Shown: one piece after another, positions 37,164 to 46,108 of the stretch
How positions within the stretch are numbered: the first letter of the stretch is position 1
Layout of the letters: each line of letters starts with the position of its first letter
Source of the DNA: Sipunculus nudus
Taxonomy: Eukaryota > Annelida > Sipuncula > Golfingiida > Sipunculidae
Assembly (NCBI GenBank): GCA_026874595.1
Contig: JAPPUL010000076.1
Span: 808,001 to 872,000 of the forward strand
Reading direction: 5' to 3'
DNA: 64,000 nt
Notes under the pieces: model-generated
Seen by the model: only the letters and a program-made list of their open reading frames with translations
Told to the model about the DNA's origin: nothing
Database searches by the model: none
Made by a program: the position numbers and the translations under genes

Positions 37164-38843
37164 ATGCAAAGAGGCAAAATAGCGATGAATGTAGCTATGA
37201 ATGAAGGGAGTAGATATATATTCGTAACTGGCGGGGTAACATCATCTTTAGGGAAAGGGATAGCAGCGTCGTCGATAGCGTGTTTATTGGAGAGTCAAGG
37301 ATATAAGGTATCATTGCAAAAGATGGATCCTTATATAAATATAGATCCAGGGACGATGTCGCCCTATCAGCATGGGGAAGTATACGTGACATCGGACGGA
37401 GCAGAGACGGATCTGGACATAGGGAATTATGAGCGATTCACAAGCGAGGTAGAATTGCTTAAAATAAACAGCGTAACGACGGGGCAAATATATCTTAGTG
37501 TAATAGAGCGAGAGAGGCGGGGAGAATATAGCGGACAAACAGTCCAGGTTATACCACATATAACAGATGAGATAAAGCTTAGGATAAAAAACGTATCAAA
37601 AGCAAGCAAAGCAGATTTTGTAATAGTTGAGATAGGGGGGACGGTAGGCGATATAGAGAGCATACCATTTTTAGAAGCGATAAGACAATTATCACACGAG
37701 TTAGGTTCCAAGGGTTCATTATTTATCCATTTAACTTTAATTCCCTTAATAGCATCAGCAGGGGAATATAAGACAAAGCCAACGCAACATAGCGTAAAGG
37801 AGCTTCGCTCACTGGGGATACGTCCTGATATATTACTTTGCCGAGTATCGAAGGGAATGTCGCATGAGATGAAGGAGAAGATATCGTTATTTTGCGATGT
37901 TGATTACGCAGCAGTGATCCAGGCACTAGACATAACAACAACAATATACGAAGTACCTCTTTTATATAGTCAAGAAAGGCTTGATAAAGTGATATTAGAT
38001 AAGTTTGGGATGGAGTGGAGAGAAGGTGATTTAAGGGAGTGGAAGGAGTTAGTAAATAGAACGAAATCGCCAAAACATGAAGTAACAATAGCAGTGGTGG
38101 GAAAATATATAGATTTACAAGATGCGTATAAAAGTCTATATGCGGCTATTCAACATGGGGGGATGTCAAATAACAGTGCAGTAAAGATAAAGCGAGTACA
38201 TTCAGAGGAGCTAAGGGATGATATAGTGGATGGAACATTTAAAGGAGTAGATGGGATAATAATAGCAAGTGGTTTTGGAGAGCGAGGGATAGAGGGGAAG
38301 TTACTAGCCTGTACCTACGGGCGAGAGCATGGGGTCCCGACATTTGGGATATGCCTTGGGATGCAATGTATGGTAATAGAGTATGCGCAAGAGGTATGTA
38401 AACTAAGTGGAGCAAACTCAACAGAATTTGATAAAGCAACAAAGTATCCGGTAATAAGTCTTTTGGAGGAGCAGCATAAGGTATGTGATCTTGGGGGGAC
38501 AATGCGGCTTGGAGATTATGAAGCACGGTTAATAGATGAAGATAGTAAAGTCTACAAAGCCTATAAGGGAGCATATATAAAAGAGCGACACAGGCACAGA
38601 TACGAAGTTTCGAATAAGTATAGAGATATATTGGAGGATTATGGGCTTAAGGTGGTAGGTTTACATGAGTCAAAAGATTTGGTTGAGGTAGTTGAGATAA
38701 AGAGTCATGCATGGTATATAGGGGTACAATATCACCCTGAATTTAAATCTAAGTTAAAATCGGTACATCCATTATTTAGAAGTTTTGTATGTGCAACGAT
38801 AAGGTATAAAGAAGGGCTTTTGGTAGGGAGGGAGCAGGGGTAG
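37164..38843 (+). CDS. pyrG: CTP synthase
   Basis: Makes CTP from UTP, ATP and glutamine. 559 residues. N-terminal synthetase domain begins at about 17: YIFVTGGVTSSLGKGIAASS, then DPYINIDPGTMSPYQHGEV. The C-terminal class I amidotransferase domain has FGICLGMQ with the nucleophile Cys and QYHPEFKS with the His. Most CTP synthases start just before YIFVTGG, so the true start may be ATG 37197 rather than 37164; no clear ribosome site decides. First gene of the pyrG-guaB-guaA nucleotide cluster. Confidence 0.95.
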   Translation: MQRGKIAMNVAMNEGSRYIFVTGGVTSSLGKGIAASSIACLLESQGYKVSLQKMDPYINIDPGTMSPYQHGEVYVTSDGAETDLDIGNYERFTSEVELLKINSVTTGQIYLSVIERERRGEYSGQTVQVIPHITDEIKLRIKNVSKASKADFVIVEIGGTVGDIESIPFLEAIRQLSHELGSKGSLFIHLTLIPLIASAGEYKTKPTQHSVKELRSLGIRPDILLCRVSKGMSHEMKEKISLFCDVDYAAVIQALDITTTIYEVPLLYSQERLDKVILDKFGMEWREGDLREWKELVNRTKSPKHEVTIAVVGKYIDLQDAYKSLYAAIQHGGMSNNSAVKIKRVHSEELRDDIVDGTFKGVDGIIIASGFGERGIEGKLLACTYGREHGVPTFGICLGMQCMVIEYAQEVCKLSGANSTEFDKATKYPVISLLEEQHKVCDLGGTMRLGDYEARLIDEDSKVYKAYKGAYIKERHRHRYEVSNKYRDILEDYGLKVVGLHESKDLVEVVEIKSHAWYIGVQYHPEFKSKLKSVHPLFRSFVCATIRYKEGLLVGREQG

Positions 38844-38878
38844 AAATAGAATTAAATAGGAAAAAGAGGAGTGAAAAA

Positions 38879-40042
38879 ATGGGCATATGGATAGGGATGG
38901 GGAGGAAGGCACGCCAAACATATGGCTTTGACGACGTAGCATTAGTTCCTGGTAAGATAACTTTGGATCCAGAGGATGTAGATATAAGTTTTAAGATACG
39001 TGATATAGAGCTTAAGATACCGATAATAGCCTCGGCAATGGATGGAGTAGTAGACAGTAATTTTGCGATACGGATGGGTGAACTTGGCGGTCTTGCAGTA
39101 TTAAACCTAGAAGGGATATATACCAAATACGAGAATCCTGAAGCTGAACTTGAAAAGATAATATCAAGTCCAAAGGGGAAAGTAACGAATGTCTTACAAG
39201 AAATATACAAAGAGCCGGTAAAATATGAATTAATAGAAAAGCGAATAAAGCAGATAAAGTCAAAAGGTGTTATAGCGGCAGTATCATCGACTCCACCTAA
39301 CGCAGAACGTTATGGAGAGGTAGCGTTATCGTCAGGAGTAGATATATTCGTGGTGCAATCGACAGTAACAACAGCAAGACATTATTCAAAGCAGTATGAG
39401 AATTTAGATTTTGGTAAATTTTGTAAGCTGATGGGAAGAGTACCTGTCATAGTAGGTAACACAGTAAGTTACGAAGCGGCATTTGAGCTTATGGAATGTG
39501 GAATAGATGGTATTTTAATAGGAGTTGGACCTGGGGCAGCCTGTACAACCCGAGAAGTATTAGGGATAGGAGTTCCGCAGATAACGGCAACAGCAGATGC
39601 AGCATTTGCAAGAGATGCATATTATAAGAAGCACGGACGATATGTACCTGTAATAACAGATGGTGGGATGCGCGGGGGAGGAGATATATGTAAGGCAGTG
39701 GCATCGGGAGCAGATGGTGTAATGATAGGCTCAGCATTTGCGCGAGCAAAAGAATCACCTGGTAAGGGTTTTCATTGGGGGATGGCAACACCCAGCATAT
39801 TACTACCTCGTGGCACTCGAATAGAAGTAGGAGTAAAGGGTAGTTTAGAGGAGATATTGTATGGTCCGACAAGATATGACGATGGGAGTCAAAACCTGGT
39901 GGGAGCACTTAAAACGTCTATGGGTAATTGCGGAGCAGCAAACATATCCGAGATGCAAGCAAGCGAATTAATAGTAGCATATAGTATAAGGACAGAAGGT
40001 AAAGGCCATCAGAGGGCCCAATCCGTGGGTATGGGCAAGTAG
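38879..40042 (+). CDS. guaB: IMP dehydrogenase, GuaB3-like, without CBS domains
   Basis: 387 residues, about 100 fewer than standard GuaB, because the Bateman (two CBS) insertion is missing. The barrel is intact: QTYGFDDVALVPGKITLDP, ASAMDGVVDSNFAIRMGELG, the catalytic Cys loop GPGAACTTREVLGIG, VITDGGMRGGGDICKA. These and the tail resemble the GuaB3 subfamily of actinobacteria and cyanobacteria. Directly followed by guaA, so IMP to XMP is the natural job; regulation by CBS-bound purines would be lost. RBS GAGGAG upstream of ATG 38879. Confidence 0.85.
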   Translation: MGIWIGMGRKARQTYGFDDVALVPGKITLDPEDVDISFKIRDIELKIPIIASAMDGVVDSNFAIRMGELGGLAVLNLEGIYTKYENPEAELEKIISSPKGKVTNVLQEIYKEPVKYELIEKRIKQIKSKGVIAAVSSTPPNAERYGEVALSSGVDIFVVQSTVTTARHYSKQYENLDFGKFCKLMGRVPVIVGNTVSYEAAFELMECGIDGILIGVGPGAACTTREVLGIGVPQITATADAAFARDAYYKKHGRYVPVITDGGMRGGGDICKAVASGADGVMIGSAFARAKESPGKGFHWGMATPSILLPRGTRIEVGVKGSLEEILYGPTRYDDGSQNLVGALKTSMGNCGAANISEMQASELIVAYSIRTEGKGHQRAQSVGMGK

Positions 40043-40121
40043 TTTTTTTTATAATAGAGGTAGGATCCAGTAAGTAGGTACTAGTAGATATAAGCTATTA
40101 TAAGGTAAGGATGTAAAAAGG

Positions 40122-41690
40122 GTGAAAAGACAGACAGTATCAATACTTGATTTTGGTTCACAATATACAAAATTAATAGCACGCAAAGTCCGGGAACAAA
40201 GAGTGTATTGTGAAATATTGTCATATAAGACGAGATTAAAAGAGCTTAAGAGTAAGAATACAAAGGCAGTGATATTATCAGGCGGTCCTCAAAGCGTATA
40301 TATGGATGGTGGCAAATATGAGAATATAAAAGAGATACTAGGTTCAAAACTGCCAATACTTGGAATATGTTACGGGATGCAAGTGGTAGTAGATTTACTT
40401 GGAGGAGAAGTAAATAGAGGGGATAAGGGAGGAGAGTACGGGAAAGCACATTTAGAGATTGTTGGTGGAGGAGGGAATGGAGGTGGAGATAAATTCTTCT
40501 TAGGAGTATCTGATGGTTCTATGGTATGGATGAGTCATGGAGATAGCGTAAGAAGGCTTCCCGCTGGCTTTCGTTGTATAGGCAAGACAAAAGATACAAA
40601 GTACGCAGCAATAGTAAAGACCGACGATAAAGCTCAAATATATTGTTTACAGTTTCATCCGGAAGTAATGCATACCGAATATGGGGAGAGGATGCTTAAA
40701 AACTTTTTATATGAAATAAGCATGTTAAGTGGCACTTGGACGGAGCGCTCGTGTATAGAGGAGATACTTGAGCGTATACGTGCTGAGATAGGGGATGAGG
40801 AGGTAGTATGCGGGTTAAGCGGAGGGGTTGACTCAGCGGTAGCAGCACTTCTAATAAATAAGGCAATAGGCAACAAATTAAATTGTATCTTTGTGGATAA
40901 TGGACTTTTGCGTGAGGGAGAGAGGGAGGGAGTAGTTATGCTATTTGAAGATCATTTTAAAATAAAGCTTAATATCATAAAAGCAGAAGAAAGATTTTTA
41001 AAAAAGCTTGAAGGGATAGAGGATCCTGAGGAAAAGCGAAAGCGGATAGGACATGAATTCATAAGGATATTTGAGGAAGCAGCGAAGAGACTAGGCGGAG
41101 CAAATGTTTTAGTACAAGGGACTTTATACCCGGACATAATAGAGAGCTCATTACCAAACAACCCATCGGAAGTGATAAAGTCGCATCATAATGTAGGCGG
41201 GCTTCCGAAGGTAATGGATTTCAAGATAGTCGAACCGTTAAAGGAACTATTTAAAGACGAGGTAAGAAAGATAGGAGAAGAGCTTGGCTTGCCGATAGAG
41301 TGGGTATGGCGTCATCCGTTTCCGGGACCAGGACTTGCCATACGAGTTATAGGAGAGGTAACAAAGTCCCGACTTAAGATACTTAGGTTATCCGACAAGA
41401 TATTGCTTGAGGAGATAAAAGAGGCTGGGTTATATGATAAGATATGGCAAGCGTTTGCGGTATTATTGCCGGTAAAGACAGTTGGGGTTATGGGAGATAA
41501 GAGGACTTATGATAATGTTATAGGAATAAGATGTGTAAATAGTAAAGACGGTATGACAGCGAATTGGTATGTATTTCCACCGGATGTACTTGGCAGAATA
41601 TCAAGTCGTATAATAAACGAGGTATATGGAGTAAACCGCGTTGTGTATGATGTAACCTCTAAACCTCCTGGAACGATAGAATGGGAGTAG
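40122..41690 (+). CDS. guaA: GMP synthase (glutamine-hydrolysing)
   Basis: Converts XMP to GMP. 522 residues from GTG 40122. Amidotransferase domain: ILDFGSQYTKLIARKVRE, GICYGMQVVVDLLGG, LQFHPEVMHTEYG. ATP pyrophosphatase domain: CGLSGGVDSAVAALL (P-loop). Dimerisation domain: RHPFPGPGLAIRV and the C-terminal SKPPGTIEWE. All motifs are in place. The minus-strand lipoprotein gene ends 9 bp after the stop, so the two genes converge without a visible terminator. Confidence 0.97.
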   Translation: MKRQTVSILDFGSQYTKLIARKVREQRVYCEILSYKTRLKELKSKNTKAVILSGGPQSVYMDGGKYENIKEILGSKLPILGICYGMQVVVDLLGGEVNRGDKGGEYGKAHLEIVGGGGNGGGDKFFLGVSDGSMVWMSHGDSVRRLPAGFRCIGKTKDTKYAAIVKTDDKAQIYCLQFHPEVMHTEYGERMLKNFLYEISMLSGTWTERSCIEEILERIRAEIGDEEVVCGLSGGVDSAVAALLINKAIGNKLNCIFVDNGLLREGEREGVVMLFEDHFKIKLNIIKAEERFLKKLEGIEDPEEKRKRIGHEFIRIFEEAAKRLGGANVLVQGTLYPDIIESSLPNNPSEVIKSHHNVGGLPKVMDFKIVEPLKELFKDEVRKIGEELGLPIEWVWRHPFPGPGLAIRVIGEVTKSRLKILRLSDKILLEEIKEAGLYDKIWQAFAVLLPVKTVGVMGDKRTYDNVIGIRCVNSKDGMTANWYVFPPDVLGRISSRIINEVYGVNRVVYDVTSKPPGTIEWE

Positions 41691-41699
41691 GATTTATTA

Positions 41700-42263
41700 T
41701 TAGTTAGAGTTTTTAGGATTCTTGAGGTTTTTGGAGTTCTTGGAGTTAGTGAAAGACTCTTTAATTTTGCCATTATCATAAAGAACTCGTTTAATGGGCC
41801 TACGGGTCTTATCAAAAGTGACCCACCAACCACTCTTAATTTTGCTATCTTTAAAACGCTGGATTTCAATTAATGTTTTGTCATCAGAGGAATAAATGTA
41901 TTCGGTACGAAAAACGATTTTGGTATCTTTTAGTAAAAGCTCTCTAATTTTGTTATTGAGTTTGTTATAGAATATAGTATTTCTAATAGAGCCATCGTCG
42001 TTATATGAAAATGTTTTATACCAAATGAGTCTGCCACGCTTATAAAACTCTTCTTTAGTACGTCTTTTAGTACTTTGAATAGTAAAGACCTTAAAATATT
42101 GCGAAGAGGAATTTAAATCAGTTAGTTTAAGAGGGTCAACCTGATTTTCCTTAGAATAATACTTAACGGTACGATAATCCAAGTTTAGATTATCTCCAAC
42201 ATTACTTTTGTCAGAAGAGCAAGAGAATATAAATATAGAAATAATAATTAATAAGAGATGCAA
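41700..42263 (-). CDS. Lipoprotein, YwqK/MORN-like repeat type
   Basis: 187 residues. TTG 42263 is the start: GGAGG lies five bases ahead on the minus strand and the frame opens with a lipoprotein signal MHLLLIIISIFIFSC. The body alternates short Tyr/Phe strands with turns (RLIWYKTFSYNDDGS, RPIKRVLYDNGKIKESF), a pattern like YwqK/MORN-type repeats. It ends in an Asn/Lys-rich repeat (SKNSKNLKNPKNSN). A secreted protein of similar style is encoded divergently at 42664. Function unknown. Confidence 0.65.
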   Translation of the reverse strand: MHLLLIIISIFIFSCSSDKSNVGDNLNLDYRTVKYYSKENQVDPLKLTDLNSSSQYFKVFTIQSTKRRTKEEFYKRGRLIWYKTFSYNDDGSIRNTIFYNKLNNKIRELLLKDTKIVFRTEYIYSSDDKTLIEIQRFKDSKIKSGWWVTFDKTRRPIKRVLYDNGKIKESFTNSKNSKNLKNPKNSN

Positions 42264-42663
42264 ATCGCCTCCATAAAATAAGTCGATAATAAATAGTTAA
42301 GAATATTCTACTAAAGAAAATGCTCTAAACAAAATACTTTTCAAGAAAATGCTTTTTTTTAGATAAAGCTAAAAATATAATATATAAACACAAGATTTAA
42401 AAATGTTAAGAGAAAGTAATTTGTTTCAAATCTAGTTACTAATCTAAAGATAACATTTAGATTAGTACTATGTAGTAAAATGCCCCAAAAAACTATTACA
42501 TGTATTAATATAAAAAATATAAAAAATCAAAAAAAGGGTAAATATAGCCGAGGAATAGGTTATAAACTTAAGTTAAGAAAAAGGCAAGAAATTATAAAAT
42601 GATTTATAAGGCAGGCTATAACAAAAACATAATAAACATAATAATGGAGTAATAAAAGATAAA
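42264..42663. promoter_or_regulatory. Divergent intergenic region with 11-bp hairpin
   Basis: 400 bp between two divergent secreted-protein genes. ACTAATCTAAA (42438-42448) and its perfect complement TTTAGATTAGT (42456-42466) flank a 7-base loop. No T-run follows on either strand, so it is an operator or RNA structure rather than a simple terminator. I see no clear -35/-10 pair. Confidence 0.5.
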
Positions 42664-43539
42664 ATGTTAAAGAAGCTATTGGTTATAAAGGTTTTATTGG
42701 TGGTGCTTTTGCTTGTTGTATATAAAATATATGGACAAGGGCGAGTGGATATATTGGATTATCAATATGGGACAGAGAAGTTTTATAAGGCTAAAGAGAA
42801 TTATTTGTATAAGGTATCAGATTTCAATGCTATTGACGAGATAAAGAAAGAAGAGCTTGAGAAATCGAAAGCCTATTTCCGAGTATTTTATGATGATGAG
42901 GGACGAGTAATATCCTCAGGTTACTATACGAGGGAATATGATATGGATAAAGGAGTAGACCTAGTAAAGCTAACGCAATACGTAAATGCCCAGAACTTAC
43001 CATATTATGTAATTAGATATGAATATAATTTTCTTGAGACTCCGACTTTGGTAAGTGAGAAGTATTATAAAGGGCTAACAGGGCGAGTAATAAGCTATAA
43101 TAGATATAGCTGGGATGAAAAGACACAGAATTTAAAGAGGGTAGAAAAGTATGGAAATAATATATATTCAAATGAGATGGAACTTACGGGGTCTTATAAT
43201 TTGATATGGAAAGGGAAAGATGTATTGTCACGGATAATATTTTATGATGATTCAAATAAGAAGATAGAGCAATATACTTTTGGAGATGATTTTAAGCCCC
43301 AAAATATATTACGAGAAGTAGATAGACAAAATATGAGTATAGGAAACAATCAAATATATATAGGACATATAAGTCGCTACGAACGATATGAACCAAACAC
43401 AACAAACATTTTATACTACATTTTATATAAGAGGGAAGGGGAGGGTTTACGCGAAGAGAAATATAACCCAGACAGGACCTTATTACACGAAAAGTTTTAC
43501 AAATTCTTTAAAGCAGAAGAGGAAGAAGAGCTTAAGTAG
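42664..43539 (+). CDS. Secreted protein with YD/YwqK-like strand repeats
   Basis: 291 residues with a signal peptide (LLVIKVLLVVLLLVVYKIYG). The mature part is rich in Tyr and acidic turns: YRVFYDDEGRVISSG-like units, LSRIIFYDDSNKKIEQYTF and LREEKYNPDRTLLHEKFYKF, consistent with beta-hairpin repeats as in YwqK/toxin-antitoxin-like YD proteins. No family assigned. Divergent from the lipoprotein at 41700-42263, which shares the style, so the pair may be related by duplication. Product probably periplasmic or outer-membrane associated. Confidence 0.55.
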   Translation: MLKKLLVIKVLLVVLLLVVYKIYGQGRVDILDYQYGTEKFYKAKENYLYKVSDFNAIDEIKKEELEKSKAYFRVFYDDEGRVISSGYYTREYDMDKGVDLVKLTQYVNAQNLPYYVIRYEYNFLETPTLVSEKYYKGLTGRVISYNRYSWDEKTQNLKRVEKYGNNIYSNEMELTGSYNLIWKGKDVLSRIIFYDDSNKKIEQYTFGDDFKPQNILREVDRQNMSIGNNQIYIGHISRYERYEPNTTNILYYILYKREGEGLREEKYNPDRTLLHEKFYKFFKAEEEEELK

Positions 43540-43767
43540 AAGCCTATAGTGGAATGAGCATATGAATGAGCATATCTAACAAAAAGTCCAATCTTTAAAA
43601 ACAGTAAAAGAGATTTGAAGAAAGGCAATATTTTAGTAAAATAAAATGTTGTTATATTAGTTTGAAAAAGGAAAAATATATATATATAATAAATATAAAA
43701 CTGCTGTTCTTTATTATTAAATATTAAAAGAAAAATTACATCCTAAAAAAGATAAGATCATAATGTT

Positions 43768-44748
43768 ATGAATAATGCTATGAAAGGAAAAGAATATCTT
43801 GCAAAGGCAAGGTATGTAGAGGCAGCGAAAATAATATACGTAGTTAAAATATTTGGTGTTTTTTTATACATATTAGTTTTAAATGTATACGGGGAAGGAT
43901 ATAGGTCTTATAATAAAAGTCTTAAAGCAATAGCTAACAAAGTTAATGATAGTAATTTTTCTGATGTATTAAGGAGATATAAGCGTGGTTCAATCTATCT
44001 AAAACGAGCGGCAGTACAAGAGCTTGGTAAGTATAGAAATCTTTTGGGGATAAAGGTACTAATAGAAGCTTTAGGGCACAGAGATTATGAAGTAAGTTAT
44101 TATGCAAAAGAATCGCTAATAGGCTTATCAAGCTATGCCTATGTAGAGGTATACAAAGCGCTTGAACTTAGAAGAAACAGGAGTAGAAACGAGAAAAGGA
44201 AGCAGAAGTTAATAGAGGTTTTGGGAGGGATAGGAGATAGGCGTTGCACGGGGTTAATATTAAAGATACTCTCGGAGTCTAAATCTGGGCCAACCCGTTT
44301 ATCTTGTATAAAGACACTAGGCTTACTAAATGCAGAGGGTTCTATAGATAGGATAATAGAGAGTATGCAAAGCGATGCTGATTGGCAGGTACGAGCAGAA
44401 AGCGCAAAGGTATTGGGTAAGTTAAAAGCGTATGAGTCTATAAAGCCCCTATTGGAGGTATTAGAAGATAGTAATAACTTTGTAAAACTTAACGTTGTAT
44501 GGAGTTTAGGCAAGCTAAAGAGTGTAGAGTCAGTTCCCTACCTGATAAAGTATTTGGGAAAAGGAAATAGCGAAGTACGTGAGACGGTAGCATGGGCACT
44601 TGGGATGATAGGAGACAAGCGAGCGGTAAAGCCACTACTCTATACTTTGTTCAAAGATCCTAGTTTATCAGTAAGACGAGAGTCACGTCTTGCGTTGCTG
44701 TCCTTTGGTTATAGCAGTGAGGATTTGGATGAGGTATATGGCAGATAA
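43768..44748 (+). CDS. HEAT/PBS-lyase repeat protein
   Basis: 326 residues. A hydrophobic helix at about 27-45 (IYVVKIFGVFLYILVLNVYG) is a signal or anchor, so the repeats are probably outside the cytoplasm. Then five to six HEAT units: AVQELGKYRNLLGIKVLIEAL, LIEVLGGIGDRRCTGLILKIL, KTLGLLNAEGSIDRIIESM, AKVLGKLKAYESIKPLLEVL, VVWSLGKLKSVESVPYLIKYL, VAWALGMIGDKRAVKPLLYTL. Scaffold for protein contacts; partner unknown. Such periplasmic HEAT proteins are frequent in spirochaetes. Precedes dxr by 123 bp. Confidence 0.85.
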   Translation: MNNAMKGKEYLAKARYVEAAKIIYVVKIFGVFLYILVLNVYGEGYRSYNKSLKAIANKVNDSNFSDVLRRYKRGSIYLKRAAVQELGKYRNLLGIKVLIEALGHRDYEVSYYAKESLIGLSSYAYVEVYKALELRRNRSRNEKRKQKLIEVLGGIGDRRCTGLILKILSESKSGPTRLSCIKTLGLLNAEGSIDRIIESMQSDADWQVRAESAKVLGKLKAYESIKPLLEVLEDSNNFVKLNVVWSLGKLKSVESVPYLIKYLGKGNSEVRETVAWALGMIGDKRAVKPLLYTLFKDPSLSVRRESRLALLSFGYSSEDLDEVYGR

Positions 44749-44871
44749 GAATTATAATGTAGAGTAAAAGAGTTAGATTGTCTTTTTAAAGCTAAGGAAT
44801 TATCTTTAAGACTTATTTAGATGTAAAGTATTAGATGAAAGAAACTAGTAAATTTGGAATAAAGAATAAAA

Positions 44872-46044
44872 TTGAAAGATATAGTAATATTGGGGAGTAC
44901 AGGTTCAATAGGTCGTAACACAGTTGAAGTAGTTTTATCAAATCGCAATTTGTTTAAGGTAGGAGGCTTAAGTACGAATAAAAACATAGAAGAGCTTTCG
45001 CGACAGGTTGAGCTATTAAAACCTGAAGAGGTGGTAATATGTGATGAGATGGCGTATGAGTCTTTTATGCAGCGAGAGATATCGAAGGGAGTTAAAGTTC
45101 ATGTAGGAAAGGAGAATCTAGTTAACTTAGCTTGTAAGGGAGGAGTAGATTTAATAGTTAATGCGCTTATGGGGTTTGTAGGATTTATGCCTACGGTGGA
45201 AGGGATAAAGCAAGGAAAAGACATAGCCATAGCAAATAAAGAATCGATAATAGTGGGAAATGGGCTTATACCAGGTCTTGCAAAGCGTTATGGTGTTAAT
45301 TTGATACCAGTAGATAGTGAACATAATGCAATATTATTTTTATTGGGGATTAGAAAGCAAGCCGATGTAAAGAAGCTTTTAATAACGGCATCAGGCGGAC
45401 CATTTAGAGAACATACTAAATCTGAGCTTGCTCATGTCACGGTAAAAGAGGCACTAAAACATCCTACATGGGAAATGGGAGATAAGATAACAATAGACAG
45501 TGCAACACTGATTAATAAAGGGTTTGAAGTACTTGAGGCACATTATTTATTTGGCTTTGAACTTGAAGATATAGAAGTAGTAATACATAAAGAGTCAATA
45601 ATCCATTCAATGGTACAGACGGTAGATGGTAGTATATATGCGCAGCTTGGGATGTCAGATATGCGAATACCTATCCAAAATGCGATGACATATCCAGATA
45701 TTATTGAGAATGAGTATAAGCGTCTTAATCTAGTAGAGATAGGGAGTTTAAATTTTGCAAAACCAGATTATGAGAAGTTCCCGTTATTAAAGAAGGCCTA
45801 CGAGGTAGGACATATAGGGGGGATAATGCCGACATTATTTAATGCGAGTAACGAGGTAGCGGTTAGGGCTTTTTTAGATGGACAGATAAGGTATAAAGAT
45901 ATAAACCTGGTGGTAAGTGATAGCCTAAAAGGAGTAACAAATGTATTAAATCCTGATATAGAGGATATATTAAAAGCAGATTATGCGGGGCGTGAGCGGG
46001 CGTTGGAACTAATAAAGAGTAAGAGTAAGCTGGTAAAGAAATGA
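44872..46044 (+). CDS. dxr: 1-deoxy-D-xylulose 5-phosphate reductoisomerase
   Basis: Second step of the MEP isoprenoid pathway. 390 residues from TTG 44872 (no ATG is available upstream of IVILGSTGSIGRNTVEVV). Other motifs: AIANKESIIVGNGL, PVDSEHNAI with metal ligands, SGGPFRE, and HPTWEMGDKITIDSATLINKG. Followed by rseP after 64 bp, a frequent bacterial pair (dxr-rseP). uppS and cdsA, often upstream, are not here. Presence of the MEP route separates this organism from Borrelia. Confidence 0.95.
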   Translation: MKDIVILGSTGSIGRNTVEVVLSNRNLFKVGGLSTNKNIEELSRQVELLKPEEVVICDEMAYESFMQREISKGVKVHVGKENLVNLACKGGVDLIVNALMGFVGFMPTVEGIKQGKDIAIANKESIIVGNGLIPGLAKRYGVNLIPVDSEHNAILFLLGIRKQADVKKLLITASGGPFREHTKSELAHVTVKEALKHPTWEMGDKITIDSATLINKGFEVLEAHYLFGFELEDIEVVIHKESIIHSMVQTVDGSIYAQLGMSDMRIPIQNAMTYPDIIENEYKRLNLVEIGSLNFAKPDYEKFPLLKKAYEVGHIGGIMPTLFNASNEVAVRAFLDGQIRYKDINLVVSDSLKGVTNVLNPDIEDILKADYAGRERALELIKSKSKLVKK

Positions 46045-46108
46045 TTATAGTGAAGATAGAGTATAAAAATGATAAAAAAAACTAAAGAATTAAAGTAGGA
46101 GAAAAAGG

